A DNA stretch of 64,000 nt. It comes from Thaumasiovibrio sp047250365 (GTDB taxonomy: Bacteria > Pseudomonadota > Gammaproteobacteria > Enterobacterales > Vibrionaceae). Position numbers and translations under genes: made by a program. Every line of letters starts with the position of its first letter. Within the stretch, counting starts at the first letter, position 1. The stretch spans positions 9,167 through 73,166 of the forward strand of contig NZ_JBLBVL010000022.1 in NCBI RefSeq assembly GCF_047250365.1. Reading direction: 5' to 3'. A model generated the notes under the pieces. It made no database searches. It was not told the DNA's origin and was given only the letters and a program-made list of their open reading frames with translations. Positions 41,821-50,275 of the stretch are shown here, one piece after another.

Positions 41821-43413
41821 ATGGAAAACGCGCGTCCTATCCGCCGTGCGCTAATTAGCGTGTCGGACAAAACTGGTATTGTTGAATTTGCTCAGGCACT
41901 CGCTGAGCGTGGTGTTGCGATTCTGTCAACTGGCGGTACAGCCCGCTTATTGGCCGAGCAAGGTGTTAAGGTTACGGAAGTATCTGATTACACTAATTTC
42001 CCTGAAATGATGGACGGACGGGTAAAAACATTGCACCCGAAAGTGCACGGCGGGATACTTGGGCGTCGTGCTCAAGATGACGCAGTAATGGCGGAGCACG
42101 GTATCGAACCAATCGATATGGTGGTCGTTAATCTATACCCATTTGCACAGACTGTTGCCAACCCTAACTGCACGTTGGAAGATGCAGTAGAGAACATCGA
42201 CATCGGCGGCCCAACCATGGTACGTAGTGCTGCGAAAAACCATAAAGATGTCACCATCGTCGTAAAGGCCAGCGACTATGGGCGCGTTATTGCAGAAATG
42301 GATGCGAACGAGCTATCGTTAACGCATCCAACACGTTTTGACCTCGCTATTGCAGCCTTCGAACACACCGCCGCTTACGACGGCATGATTGCCAACTACT
42401 TCGGTACCATGGTACCAAGCTACGGTGACAACAAAGAAGGTGACGAGACATCTCAATTCCCGCGCACTTTCAACATGCAGTTCGAAAAGAAACAAGATAT
42501 GCGTTACGGCGAGAATAGCCACCAAGATGCTGCTTTTTATGTCGAAGCCAATCCTGAAGAAGCGTCGGTTTCGACTGCACGTCAAATCCAAGGAAAAGCG
42601 TTATCATACAACAACATCGCCGACACTGACGCCGCATTAGAGTGTGTGAAAGAGTTCGACGAGCCTGCCTGTGTGATTGTTAAACACGCTAACCCATGTG
42701 GTGTTGCTCTGGGCGAGAACATCCTTGAAGCTTATGACCGTGCGTTCAAAACAGACCCAACGTCGGCCTTTGGCGGCATTATCGCGTTTAACCGTGAGCT
42801 CGATGCTGCGACCGCTACCGCGATCACTGAGCGCCAATTCGTTGAAGTGATCATTGCTCCTTCAGTATCGGCTGAAGCGGTCGACATCGTCGCGGCGAAA
42901 AAGAATCTACGCCTACTTGAGTGCGGTGAATGGTCAACCAAGACAACGGGCTTTGATGTTAAGCGCGTCAATGGCGGTCTATTGGTTCAAAACCGCGACC
43001 AAGGCATGGTTTCAGAGTCTGACCTTAAAGTGGTGTCAAAACGCCAACCAACAGCAGAAGAGCTAAAAGATGCTCTGTTCTGCTGGAAAGTCGCAAAGTA
43101 TGTGAAGTCTAACGCTATCGTGTACTCTAAAGGCGATATGACCATCGGTGTAGGCGCAGGGCAAATGAGCCGTGTTTACTCTGCAAAAATTGCAGGTATC
43201 AAAGCCGCTGACGAAGGTCTACAAGTTGAAGGTTGTGTGATGGCATCTGATGCATTCTTCCCGTTCCGCGACGGCATTGATGCGGCAGCCGAAGCGGGTA
43301 TCAAATGCGTGATTCAACCGGGCGGCTCTATGCGTGACAATGAAGTTATCGAAGCAGCCGACGAGCACGGCATGGCGATGATTTTCACAGGTATGCGCCA
43401 CTTCCGTCACTAA
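41821..43413 (+). CDS. purH: Bifunctional AICAR transformylase / IMP cyclohydrolase
   Basis: PurH carries out the last two steps of IMP synthesis. The 530-residue protein matches the usual 529. The N-terminal MGS-like cyclohydrolase domain (about 1-200) includes ALISVSDKTGIVEFAQAL and STGGTARLL, and the C-terminal transformylase part has KHANPCGVALG (about residue 290, active-site Lys-His) and SDAFFPFRDG. It forms an operon with purD, 74 bp downstream, under a PurR-type operator. The leader carries a long hairpin. Confidence 0.98.
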   Translation: MENARPIRRALISVSDKTGIVEFAQALAERGVAILSTGGTARLLAEQGVKVTEVSDYTNFPEMMDGRVKTLHPKVHGGILGRRAQDDAVMAEHGIEPIDMVVVNLYPFAQTVANPNCTLEDAVENIDIGGPTMVRSAAKNHKDVTIVVKASDYGRVIAEMDANELSLTHPTRFDLAIAAFEHTAAYDGMIANYFGTMVPSYGDNKEGDETSQFPRTFNMQFEKKQDMRYGENSHQDAAFYVEANPEEASVSTARQIQGKALSYNNIADTDAALECVKEFDEPACVIVKHANPCGVALGENILEAYDRAFKTDPTSAFGGIIAFNRELDAATATAITERQFVEVIIAPSVSAEAVDIVAAKKNLRLLECGEWSTKTTGFDVKRVNGGLLVQNRDQGMVSESDLKVVSKRQPTAEELKDALFCWKVAKYVKSNAIVYSKGDMTIGVGAGQMSRVYSAKIAGIKAADEGLQVEGCVMASDAFFPFRDGIDAAAEAGIKCVIQPGGSMRDNEVIEAADEHGMAMIFTGMRHFRH

Positions 43414-43487
43414 GCTGGACGCTTAAAATACGATTTAGCCCTTGAGCCATTCAAGGGCCTATCTCTTAGATGATTAAAGGAATTACG

Positions 43488-44780
43488 ATGAAAGTTCTTG
43501 TAATAGGTGGCGGTGGTCGTGAGCACGCATTGGCGTGGAAAGCGGCACAATCTGAAAAAGTAGCCACTGTCTTCGTGGCACCAGGTAACCCGGGGTGCGC
43601 ACTAGAACCAAAACTAGAAAACGTCGCCATTGGTGTTGAAGATATCCCTGCTTTGGTCTCTTTTGCCAAAGAGAACAGCATTGACCTAACTATCGTTGGC
43701 CCAGAAGCCCCCTTAGTTATCGGTGTTGTTGATGCATTCAACGAAGCGGGCTTAGCCATCTTCGGTCCAACCGCTGCTGCCGCACAACTTGAAGGCTCAA
43801 AAGCCTTTACCAAAGACTTCCTTGCTCGCCATGACATTCCTACCGGTTACTACCAAAACTTTACTGAGATTGAGCCTGCCTTGGCTTACATTCGTGAAAA
43901 TGGTGCACCAATTGTGGTTAAAGCTGACGGCTTAGCCGCAGGTAAAGGCGTGATTGTCGCGATGACGGTTGAAGAGGCGGAAGAAGCCGTACGTGATATG
44001 CTGGCCGGCAATGCCTTTGGCGAAGCAGGTCACCGTGTTGTTATCGAAGAATTTTTGGACGGCGAAGAAGCGAGCTTCATTGTGATGGTTGATGGCGAGA
44101 ACGTTCTTGCTATGGCGACCAGCCAAGACCACAAACGTGTCGGTAATGGCGATACAGGCCCAAATACTGGTGGCATGGGGGCATACTCTCCTGCACCAGT
44201 GGTAACGGCTGAGATCCACCAGCGCGTGATGGATGAAGTGATTTATCCAACGGTACGCGGCATGGCCGCTGAAGGTAATCCATACACGGGTTTCCTCTAT
44301 GCCGGTTTGATGATTATGGCTGATGGCACACCAAAGGTTATCGAGTATAACTGTCGCTTTGGCGATCCAGAAACTCAACCTATCATGCTACGTCTCCAAT
44401 CTGATCTGGTTGAGCTTTGTGTCGCTGGCGCAACAGGTAAACTTGATACTGTTGAGTCGAAATGGGATCCACGTGCGTCCATCGGTATCGTGCTGGCAGC
44501 ACAAGGTTACCCTGCGGCGTACCCGAAAGGGGATGTGATTGCAGGCCTACCAACCACAGATGTTGACGGCGAAAAAGTCTTCCACGCCGGTACGGCTTCA
44601 AAAGACGGCAATATCGTTACCAATGGTGGTCGTGTTCTTTGTGCAACCGCTATGGGTGAAACCGTTGCTGCAGCGCAAACGCGTGCTTATGCCCTTGCTC
44701 AACAGATTAGTTGGGATGGAATGTTCCACCGTGATGATATCGGCTATCGCGCCATTGCTCGCGAGCAAGCACAGAAATAA
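43488..44780 (+). CDS. purD: Phosphoribosylamine-glycine ligase (GARS)
   Basis: PurD makes glycinamide ribonucleotide from phosphoribosylamine, glycine and ATP, the second step of purine synthesis. The 430-residue ATP-grasp protein begins MKVLVIGGGGREHALAWK; start at 43488 has AAAGGAAT before it and a frame six codons longer is rejected. VVKADGLAAGKGVIVA (ATP site) and ECRFGDPETQ-like YNCRFGDPETQP are visible. Second gene of the purHD operon, ended by a two-way hairpin. Confidence 0.98.
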   Translation: MKVLVIGGGGREHALAWKAAQSEKVATVFVAPGNPGCALEPKLENVAIGVEDIPALVSFAKENSIDLTIVGPEAPLVIGVVDAFNEAGLAIFGPTAAAAQLEGSKAFTKDFLARHDIPTGYYQNFTEIEPALAYIRENGAPIVVKADGLAAGKGVIVAMTVEEAEEAVRDMLAGNAFGEAGHRVVIEEFLDGEEASFIVMVDGENVLAMATSQDHKRVGNGDTGPNTGGMGAYSPAPVVTAEIHQRVMDEVIYPTVRGMAAEGNPYTGFLYAGLMIMADGTPKVIEYNCRFGDPETQPIMLRLQSDLVELCVAGATGKLDTVESKWDPRASIGIVLAAQGYPAAYPKGDVIAGLPTTDVDGEKVFHAGTASKDGNIVTNGGRVLCATAMGETVAAAQTRAYALAQQISWDGMFHRDDIGYRAIAREQAQK

Positions 44781-44800
44781 CGCCGAAAGATCTCAAGCAT

Positions 44801-44831
44801 AAAAAAACGCGCTAAGTTAGCGCGTTTTTTA
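44801..44831. terminator. Two-way terminator between purD and yjaH
   Basis: AAAAAACGCGCTA and TAGCGCGTTTTTT form a long symmetrical stem with A- and T-runs on both sides. It can end purHD (rightward) and yjaH (leftward); the yjaH stop lies inside it. Confidence 0.9.
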
Positions 44832-45521
44832 TTCTCTGCTCAACTGCGATACAAAGCATTCCGTTTGTTGCTCAGGCGCTGCGACGACATAGGCATGCTG
44901 TAAGACACGTTGTCCGGATAGACGTCGCTGTTTTGCCATAAGGCTAACCACGGTCCCTTTCTCTTGCCATTGACGCAGATCGGCTTCAGACGGCAAAACT
45001 TGAAATTCGGTGCCATATCGGCTGCCTTTGCAATCAACATACCCCTCAGACGTCCAATATCCTTGCCACAGCTCATAGCCTTCCGCTGTTGTTGAGCGTG
45101 CCAGTTGCAAGGCATCGCTGGCCTGTTGATATAGCTTATGTAGCTCGATCTCTTTCAGTGGCATGACTTTATCGTTAAGCAAGTACCGTTGATAGACAGG
45201 ATCGCCTGCCGTGTCATAGCGCACCACTAAATGGTACAGCTTACCATCCATGTGGCCTTGCTGCTCAACCTCTCTCAGCAACCCCTCTCGCCACAGGTAA
45301 AGCCCTTCAGCACGTTGTTCGGCTTGGTCCAATAGCTGAACACGAAGACGAAGCGGACGCTGACCACGTTGCTCTAACCAAAGCAGGTAACTGAGATCAT
45401 CTAAGACATGTGCACTGCTGATTTTTTGAATAGGGGTAATTGTGGTTGACGGTGTCGTGCCGATCTGGGCGCACCCGACAAGAAGAAAAGTAAAAATTAA
45501 GCCTGTAATATTACGCGTCAT
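44829..45521 (-). CDS. yjaH: DUF1481 lipoprotein YjaH
   Basis: A 230-residue predicted lipoprotein: signal peptide with lipobox LVGC near residue 17, then a beta-rich domain (GQRPLRLRVQLLDQAEQRAEGLYLW, DTAGDPVYQRYLLNDKVMPL) matching DUF1481. E. coli yjaH lies next to hupA in the same order. The start at 45521 sits inside the T-run of the hupA terminator and has no clear ribosome site before it; a start 12 codons upstream would overlap the hairpin itself. Function unknown. It is probably expressed by read-through from hupA or an internal promoter. Confidence 0.85.
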   Translation of the reverse strand: MTRNITGLIFTFLLVGCAQIGTTPSTTITPIQKISSAHVLDDLSYLLWLEQRGQRPLRLRVQLLDQAEQRAEGLYLWREGLLREVEQQGHMDGKLYHLVVRYDTAGDPVYQRYLLNDKVMPLKEIELHKLYQQASDALQLARSTTAEGYELWQGYWTSEGYVDCKGSRYGTEFQVLPSEADLRQWQEKGTVVSLMAKQRRLSGQRVLQHAYVVAAPEQQTECFVSQLSRE

Positions 45522-45523
45522 AA

Positions 45524-45553
45524 AAAGCTGCCAGAGGAACTCCCCTGGCAGTC
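45524..45553 (-). terminator. Terminator or attenuator of hupA
   Basis: On the minus strand CTGCCAGGGG and CCTCTGGCAG form a 7-10-bp stem followed by CTTTTTATG. The T-run abuts the ATG of yjaH, so read-through and yjaH translation are linked. It starts 6 bp after the hupA stop. Confidence 0.85.
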
Positions 45554-45558
45554 TCATT

Positions 45559-45831
45559 TTACTTAACGGCGTCTTTCAGCGCTTTACCAGCAACAAACGC
45601 TGGTACATTTGCTGCTGCAATCTCGATCTCTTTACCTGTTTGTGGGTTACGGCCAGTGCGTGCTGCACGATGGTTTACTTTAAAAGTACCGAAACCAATC
45701 AATTGAACCTGATCACCTTCTTTCAATGCTTCAGTCACTCCACCTAAAGTCGCTTCTAGCGCAGCCTTCGCTTGTACTTTAGACAGGTCTGCTTTTTCTG
45801 CGATAAGGTCGATCAGTTGGGTCTTGTTCAT
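45559..45831 (-). CDS. hupA: DNA-binding protein HU-alpha
   Basis: HU wraps and bends DNA without strong sequence preference. The 90-residue protein starts MNKTQLIDLIAEKADLSK and has the GFGTFKVNHRAARTGRNPQTG DNA-binding arm (about residues 46-66, Arg/Pro tip), as in E. coli HupA. A ribosome site (GAAGGGAAAA) lies upstream. yjaH follows across an attenuator. Confidence 0.98.
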   Translation of the reverse strand: MNKTQLIDLIAEKADLSKVQAKAALEATLGGVTEALKEGDQVQLIGFGTFKVNHRAARTGRNPQTGKEIEIAAANVPAFVAGKALKDAVK

Positions 45832-46049
45832 TAGGTTTTCCCTTCTTTTGTTTCGTAAGACGTAACAACTCTAATTCAAAAGAAGCCTTGCTGGCAAAGG
45901 TTTGTCGGACTTTAGCAACCTATATGGTGCCTCTTTAACCATAAACTGAGCGCAAGTTCACAAAATCCAGCATTCTTTCCCTTTTATTCCTTCATCTCTC
46001 AGCAATACTGATAGCTGGCAACCCGCCATTTTATGGGATCAATATCGTT

Positions 46050-47108
46050 ATGCTACTACTGGCTACCTACATTTTTGTCGCCATTGGCGTCTCGTTTTTG
46101 TGCTCAATTCTTGAAGCTGTACTGCTTAGTCTCTCTCCTAGCTACATTGCCAGTTTAAAGCAGCAACAGCACCCATTAGCATCACAATTAGATTCTCTCA
46201 AAAGGCATATCGACCAACCTTTAGCGTCGATTCTGACCTTAAACACCATTGCCCACACAATCGGTGCCGCAGGGGCAGGCGCACAGGCTACAGTGGTGTT
46301 TGGTAGTCAATGGCTTGGCCTTTTTTCGGCCATTCTCACCCTTGCCATCTTACTGTTCTCTGAAATCATCCCTAAAACTCTCGGTGCGACCTATTGCCGC
46401 CAGCTCGCCCCCTTTACCGCCATGACACTAAAGTGGATGATCTGGTTACTGACCCCTATTGTATGGGCCTCAGAGCAACTGACACGCCGTTTAGCGCGTG
46501 GAAAGCAACCGATTAAGTTACGCGACGAAATCTCCGCTATGGGGCTTCTAGCGCATGAGAGAGGGGAATTAGCGGAAGGTGAATCAAAAATCTTGAACAA
46601 TTTACTCGCCTTTCGCGACGTCAAGGTGAGTGAAATTATGACCCCTCGCCCAGTCCTGTTTCGTGTTGATGCAGAGTTAAGCATCAATGATTTTATTGAA
46701 CAGTACAGCGATTCGCCGTTCTCTCGCCCACTGCTATACGCTGATCAAAAAGACAATATTATCGGCTTCGTTCATCGTCTCGAGCTATTTTCAGCGCAAC
46801 GTCGTGGTGAAGGGGCTCGTCAACTCGGCACCATTATGCGCGCCCTACCCGTGGTGCATAACCAAGTGAGTGTCCCTTACGCTTTCGAGCAATTGATGAA
46901 ACACCGCTCTCAACTTATTCTGATCGTCGATGAGTATGGTACCGTGATGGGCATTGTCACGATTGAAGATGTATTTGAGTGCTTACTGGGTGAAGAAATT
47001 ATCGACGAGGCTGATACTAATTCTGACATGCAGCAACTAGCGATAGAACGCTGGGCTAAGTGGAAAAAAGACCATAACGTGATTGATAATGTGGATGACA
47101 GCGAATGA
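46050..47108 (+). CDS. CNNM (DUF21) / CBS domain membrane protein
   Basis: A 352-residue protein of the CNNM/CorC-HlyC group. Residues 1-165 form the DUF21 membrane domain with four hydrophobic segments (LLLATYIFVAIGVSFLCSILEAVLLSLSPSYIA is the start, split), and two CBS domains lie at about 190-310 (VSEIMTPRPVLFRV, LILIVDEYGTVMGIVTIEDV). Relatives move Mg2+, Co2+ or Na+. The C-terminal CorC/HlyC transporter-associated domain is missing, so it is shorter than the usual 420. No clear ribosome site precedes the ATG. Ion unknown. Confidence 0.87.
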   Translation: MLLLATYIFVAIGVSFLCSILEAVLLSLSPSYIASLKQQQHPLASQLDSLKRHIDQPLASILTLNTIAHTIGAAGAGAQATVVFGSQWLGLFSAILTLAILLFSEIIPKTLGATYCRQLAPFTAMTLKWMIWLLTPIVWASEQLTRRLARGKQPIKLRDEISAMGLLAHERGELAEGESKILNNLLAFRDVKVSEIMTPRPVLFRVDAELSINDFIEQYSDSPFSRPLLYADQKDNIIGFVHRLELFSAQRRGEGARQLGTIMRALPVVHNQVSVPYAFEQLMKHRSQLILIVDEYGTVMGIVTIEDVFECLLGEEIIDEADTNSDMQQLAIERWAKWKKDHNVIDNVDDSE

Positions 47109-47177
47109 GCACAACAACCATAGGCCAAGAGAAACGGCCTATGGTTTACTGTGGCAACACTTTATCGCATTGACTTA

Positions 47178-47771
47178 TCACATTGATAAAGCAACGCCAA
47201 TATTGCTGATCGGCTCTTCTCGTAGGTCTGAACGTAGTCCTTTGATCATCTCAATATCGCGCTTCTCAGCAGACTTCAAGACACGGAAGATTTCCCACTG
47301 AACATCCCACTCAGCACAAACCGCTTCATTCTCTTTTTGGTTTGCGTTGGTGATCTCTTCACCGGATTGTGCCAGTTCAAGATCAGCAACCGTTTGTGCT
47401 GACTGACTACTGATTTTAAGCAGTGACTCAAGCAGTATGTCTCTATCTAGCAAACCATGCAGTAGCGCAGACAGTGCAACGCAAGCATCCATGGCTGGGT
47501 AGACAAGATAAATATCATGCTCTTTATCGCTTGGCACTAACTCTTCTAAGCGCTCTAACTGGCGTTCGAAATTGACTTTCGCACTCTTAACCGTCAGCGA
47601 CTCCCATACACTATCTAGAATGAGGTGCATCTGTTTTGGGTCAGCGAATTGAGTCTGTTCGCAAAACAAGACATAGTTAGGGTACATACGCTCACAAAGC
47701 GCGACCATGAATGTAATGTGTTGCCAAGGTTCTAGTTTTTCAAGCCTAAGCTGTACGGGATTCTGTAACAT
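47178..47771 (-). CDS. yjaG: DUF416 family protein YjaG
   Basis: A 197-residue soluble protein of the DUF416 family; E. coli YjaG is 196 residues and lies near hupA as well. The start at 47771 gives MLQNPVQLRLEKLEPWQHITFMVALCERMYPNY (split), matching the family; a longer frame adds 31 codons that overlap the opposite gene. It is helix-rich, with DIYLVYPAMDACVALSALLH conserved. The function is unknown. Confidence 0.92.
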   Translation of the reverse strand: MLQNPVQLRLEKLEPWQHITFMVALCERMYPNYVLFCEQTQFADPKQMHLILDSVWESLTVKSAKVNFERQLERLEELVPSDKEHDIYLVYPAMDACVALSALLHGLLDRDILLESLLKISSQSAQTVADLELAQSGEEITNANQKENEAVCAEWDVQWEIFRVLKSAEKRDIEMIKGLRSDLREEPISNIGVALSM

Positions 47772-47839
47772 AAGATATTCTGTGGTTATCGTTTGAGCGC
47801 AAGTGTACTCGATCCACCCATTGTGCAAAAGGAAAAGCC

Positions 47840-48751
47840 GTGAACAAATTACTGATCCTCTCACGCCAAAAAGAAAAGTACTTGCAATTGGTTAATGATG
47901 CCAAACTGCCCGCCCTTGAAGTAACGGACGATCCAAAGCAAGCCACCATCATTTTAGCTGATCCACCAGCTGTTGCTGAACAATTGGATTCTTTCCCTCG
48001 CCTTCAATGGTTACAATCAACCTTTGCGGGCATTGATGCTTTGACCACATTGACGCAACGCACAGACTACTTGCTCACCAATATTCGCGGTGTTTTTGGC
48101 CCCTTAATCGCTGAATATGTCATTGGTTATCTCTGCCACTATTACCGTACGTTTGATCAATACGCCCAACAGCAACGCGATAATGTGTGGCAACCGCACC
48201 ATTCGTTATCTCTACAAGGAAAATCGATATTAATTCTCGGCACCGGGTCTATTGGTAGCCACCTTGCTAAAATGTGCAAATGTATGGGGATGAAGGTGTT
48301 AGGTTTAAATCGCAGTGGTATCGTACGCAGTTTAGATTTCGATCAGATCTATAACTTTACGCAGTTACAGCAAGCACTAGCACAGGCAGAGGTGGTTGTT
48401 TCAACCCTGCCATCGACACCAGAGACCCACAACTTACTTAATCACAACACCCTAAGTCAGTGTCGCAATACGCTACTATTTAATGTCGGTAGAGGTGATA
48501 CACTGTCAGAATCCGCACTACTTGATGCACTCGAAGCGGGCTATATTCGCCATGCTTGGCTCGATGTGTTTAAAGTTGAACCCTTGCCACCATCACACGC
48601 GTTCTGGGCACATAACGGCATCAGCATTACACCACATGTCGCAGCTGAGAGTTTTCCAGACCAGGTATTTAATATCTTCTCGCGTAACTATCTCTGTTGG
48701 CATCGTGGGGAGCCGCTCGATGGGGTCGTCGACTTTGCTAAGGGTTACTAA
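47840..48751 (+). CDS. D-2-hydroxyacid dehydrogenase family protein
   Basis: A 303-residue NAD(P)-dependent dehydrogenase of the GhrA/phosphoglycerate-dehydrogenase-like family. It starts at a GTG at 47840, with AAAAGGAAA upstream. The Rossmann motif is ILGTGSIGSHLAKMCKCMGM (about residue 135), catalytic Arg lies in FNVGRGD (about 220), Glu in FKVEPLP and His in SITPHVA (about 275). Likely substrates are glyoxylate or hydroxypyruvate; not provable from sequence. It is divergent from yjaG, 68 bp away. Confidence 0.88.
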   Translation: MNKLLILSRQKEKYLQLVNDAKLPALEVTDDPKQATIILADPPAVAEQLDSFPRLQWLQSTFAGIDALTTLTQRTDYLLTNIRGVFGPLIAEYVIGYLCHYYRTFDQYAQQQRDNVWQPHHSLSLQGKSILILGTGSIGSHLAKMCKCMGMKVLGLNRSGIVRSLDFDQIYNFTQLQQALAQAEVVVSTLPSTPETHNLLNHNTLSQCRNTLLFNVGRGDTLSESALLDALEAGYIRHAWLDVFKVEPLPPSHAFWAHNGISITPHVAAESFPDQVFNIFSRNYLCWHRGEPLDGVVDFAKGY

Positions 48752-48833
48752 GCACCTGCGCGACTCGCACGCACAGATGACCATGTTGTCTGTGCGCATT
48801 AACGATCAACAGGAAGCCACGCAGAAAACACCA

Positions 48834-48967
48834 AAAGGCTGTACGTACAGCGCCGATCATCAAGAAAGATTAAAGGAACAACACCGCCCCGCGCAAGGTA
48901 TTGTTTTTAAGGGATAATAAGCAAGCGTACAGCCTTTCGGGAATTTTCCCCGGCAAACACTGTACGC
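48834..48967. repeat. Inverted-repeat cluster between the dehydrogenase gene and hemE
   Basis: Within 228 bp of non-coding DNA, AAAGGCTGTACG (48834-48845) is the reverse complement of CGTACAGCCTTT (48926-48937), 80 bp apart. The latter also overlaps GCGTACAG (48925-48932), which pairs with CTGTACGC (48960-48967) as a shorter hairpin. The two pairings exclude each other. It lies between convergent genes, with no strong T-run. Nature unknown. Confidence 0.6.
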
Positions 48968-48979
48968 GATTTGGCAAGA

Positions 48980-50044
48980 TTAACGATGATAAGGCTTAGA
49001 CAACTCGTGCACAGCGTCAACAAACACGCCAGCGTTGTCAGGTGGCACATCCAGATGTATACCATGCCCTAAGTTGAATACGTGCCCACCACCTGAACCG
49101 AACCCTTCCAATATAGTGGCGACTTCTTGCCGGATACGCTCAGGAGAAGCATACAAGATGGATGGATCCATATTGCCTTGCAAGGTAACACGATCACCTA
49201 CACGGGCTTTCGCATCCGCTATATTTATGGTCCAGTCGATACCAATGCCATCACAGCCTGTCGCCGCAATCTGTTCTAACCACATACCACCATTTTTGGT
49301 AAACAAGGTAACAGGGACCTTGCGCCCTTCATTTTCGCGTATCAAGCCATCAACAATTTTATGCATATAGCGGAGCGAGAATTCATTGTAATCACGAGGA
49401 GTTAACACGCCACCCCAAGTATCAAAGATCATCACCGACTGAGCACCAGCACTGATCTGCGCATTGAGATAGCTAATAACACTCTCAGCTAAGGTATCTA
49501 ATAGCAAATGCAGTGTTTTCGGCTCGGCATACATCATCTTCTTTATTTTAGTGAATGCTTTCGAACTCCCGCCTTCGACCATATAAGTCGCTAATGTCCA
49601 AGGACTACCAGAGAACCCGATAAGAGGGACTTCACCATTTAGCCCTTTACGAATGGTGCGCACAGCATTCATCACATACTGCAGTTCTCTTTCAGGATCA
49701 GGAACCCCTAGCTTATCGACATCAGCTTTACAAGTAATCGGACGTTCAAACTTCGGTCCCTCTCCGGGCTCAAAATAAAGCCCTAACCCCATCGCATCTG
49801 GGATTGTCAGAATATCAGAGAACAAGATTGCAGCATCGAGGTCAAAGCGACGCAGTGGCTGCAGGGTGACTTCACAGGCCAATTCTGCGTTCTTACACAG
49901 CGCCATAAAATCACCCGCCTCTGCACGTATCGCACGATATTCAGGCAAATAACGCCCTGCTTGTCGCATCATCCAAACTGGAGTGTAATCAATAGGTTCC
50001 TTTGATAGTGCACGCAAGTACCTATCATTTTTTAATTTTATCAT
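48980..50044 (-). CDS. hemE: Uroporphyrinogen decarboxylase
   Basis: HemE removes four carboxyl groups from uroporphyrinogen III to give coproporphyrinogen III in heme synthesis. The 354-residue length matches the family (354). LKNDRYLRALSKEPIDYTPVWMMRQAGRYLPEYRA (split over the N-terminus) holds the PVWxMRQAGRYLPEY signature with substrate arginines, and GFSGSPWTLATYM is the second signature. Start at 50044 has GGAGAGAAGA before it; ten upstream codons are not supported. It is 230 bp downstream of nudC on the same strand, with a plus-strand RNA candidate in between. Confidence 0.98.
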   Translation of the reverse strand: MIKLKNDRYLRALSKEPIDYTPVWMMRQAGRYLPEYRAIRAEAGDFMALCKNAELACEVTLQPLRRFDLDAAILFSDILTIPDAMGLGLYFEPGEGPKFERPITCKADVDKLGVPDPERELQYVMNAVRTIRKGLNGEVPLIGFSGSPWTLATYMVEGGSSKAFTKIKKMMYAEPKTLHLLLDTLAESVISYLNAQISAGAQSVMIFDTWGGVLTPRDYNEFSLRYMHKIVDGLIRENEGRKVPVTLFTKNGGMWLEQIAATGCDGIGIDWTINIADAKARVGDRVTLQGNMDPSILYASPERIRQEVATILEGFGSGGGHVFNLGHGIHLDVPPDNAGVFVDAVHELSKPYHR

Positions 50045-50152
50045 TCTTCTCTCCATGACTGACTTCGATGCCATTGTAGCACCCCTCTCAACCGAGGATC
50101 CTTGGCAAATGTTAAGCAGATCAAAAATAATGCAACATTTTACACAGGTTAT

Positions 50153-50181
50153 TTGCTGTACAGTGCTTGCTGCTGTAAAAA
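50153..50181 (+). promoter_or_regulatory. Candidate promoter of the orphan small RNA
   Basis: TTGCTG (50153-50158), a 17-bp spacer and TAAAAA (50176-50181) on the plus strand. Transcription would start near 50188 and reach the terminator at 50275. Confidence 0.45.
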
Positions 50182-50187
50182 GACAAA

Positions 50188-50275
50188 TGCGCTAGCAATA
50201 AAAATATTAGAACTAATCCGCGAAAGCGGACCCATAACTGCATCTTACCCCTCCATATCGTGGAGGGTTTTTTTT
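50188..50275 (+). ncRNA. Candidate small RNA between hemE and nudC
   Basis: About 88 nt on the plus strand, opposite to both neighbours. It holds a hairpin TCCGC-GAAA-GCGGA (50217-50230) with a GNRA tetraloop, a single-stranded stretch CCCATAACTGCATCTTA, and a textbook intrinsic terminator (stem CCCTCCA/TGGAGGG at 50249-50267, then eight T). No rightward protein gene exists that this terminator could serve, and the preceding promoter-like sequence fits. The U-run overlaps the nudC stop on the other strand. I do not recognise it as a known RNA; the 5' end is uncertain. Confidence 0.55.
50249..50275 (+). terminator. Intrinsic terminator, plus strand, between hemE and nudC
   Basis: CCCTCCA-TATCG-TGGAGGG stem-loop followed by eight T. 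The T-run is only on the plus side, so it ends rightward transcription. Confidence 0.9.

Noticed and set aside
48483..48917. 144-codon plus-strand frame
   Set aside because: Its first half is another frame of the dehydrogenase gene; the rest runs through the inverted-repeat cluster with no recognisable similarity.
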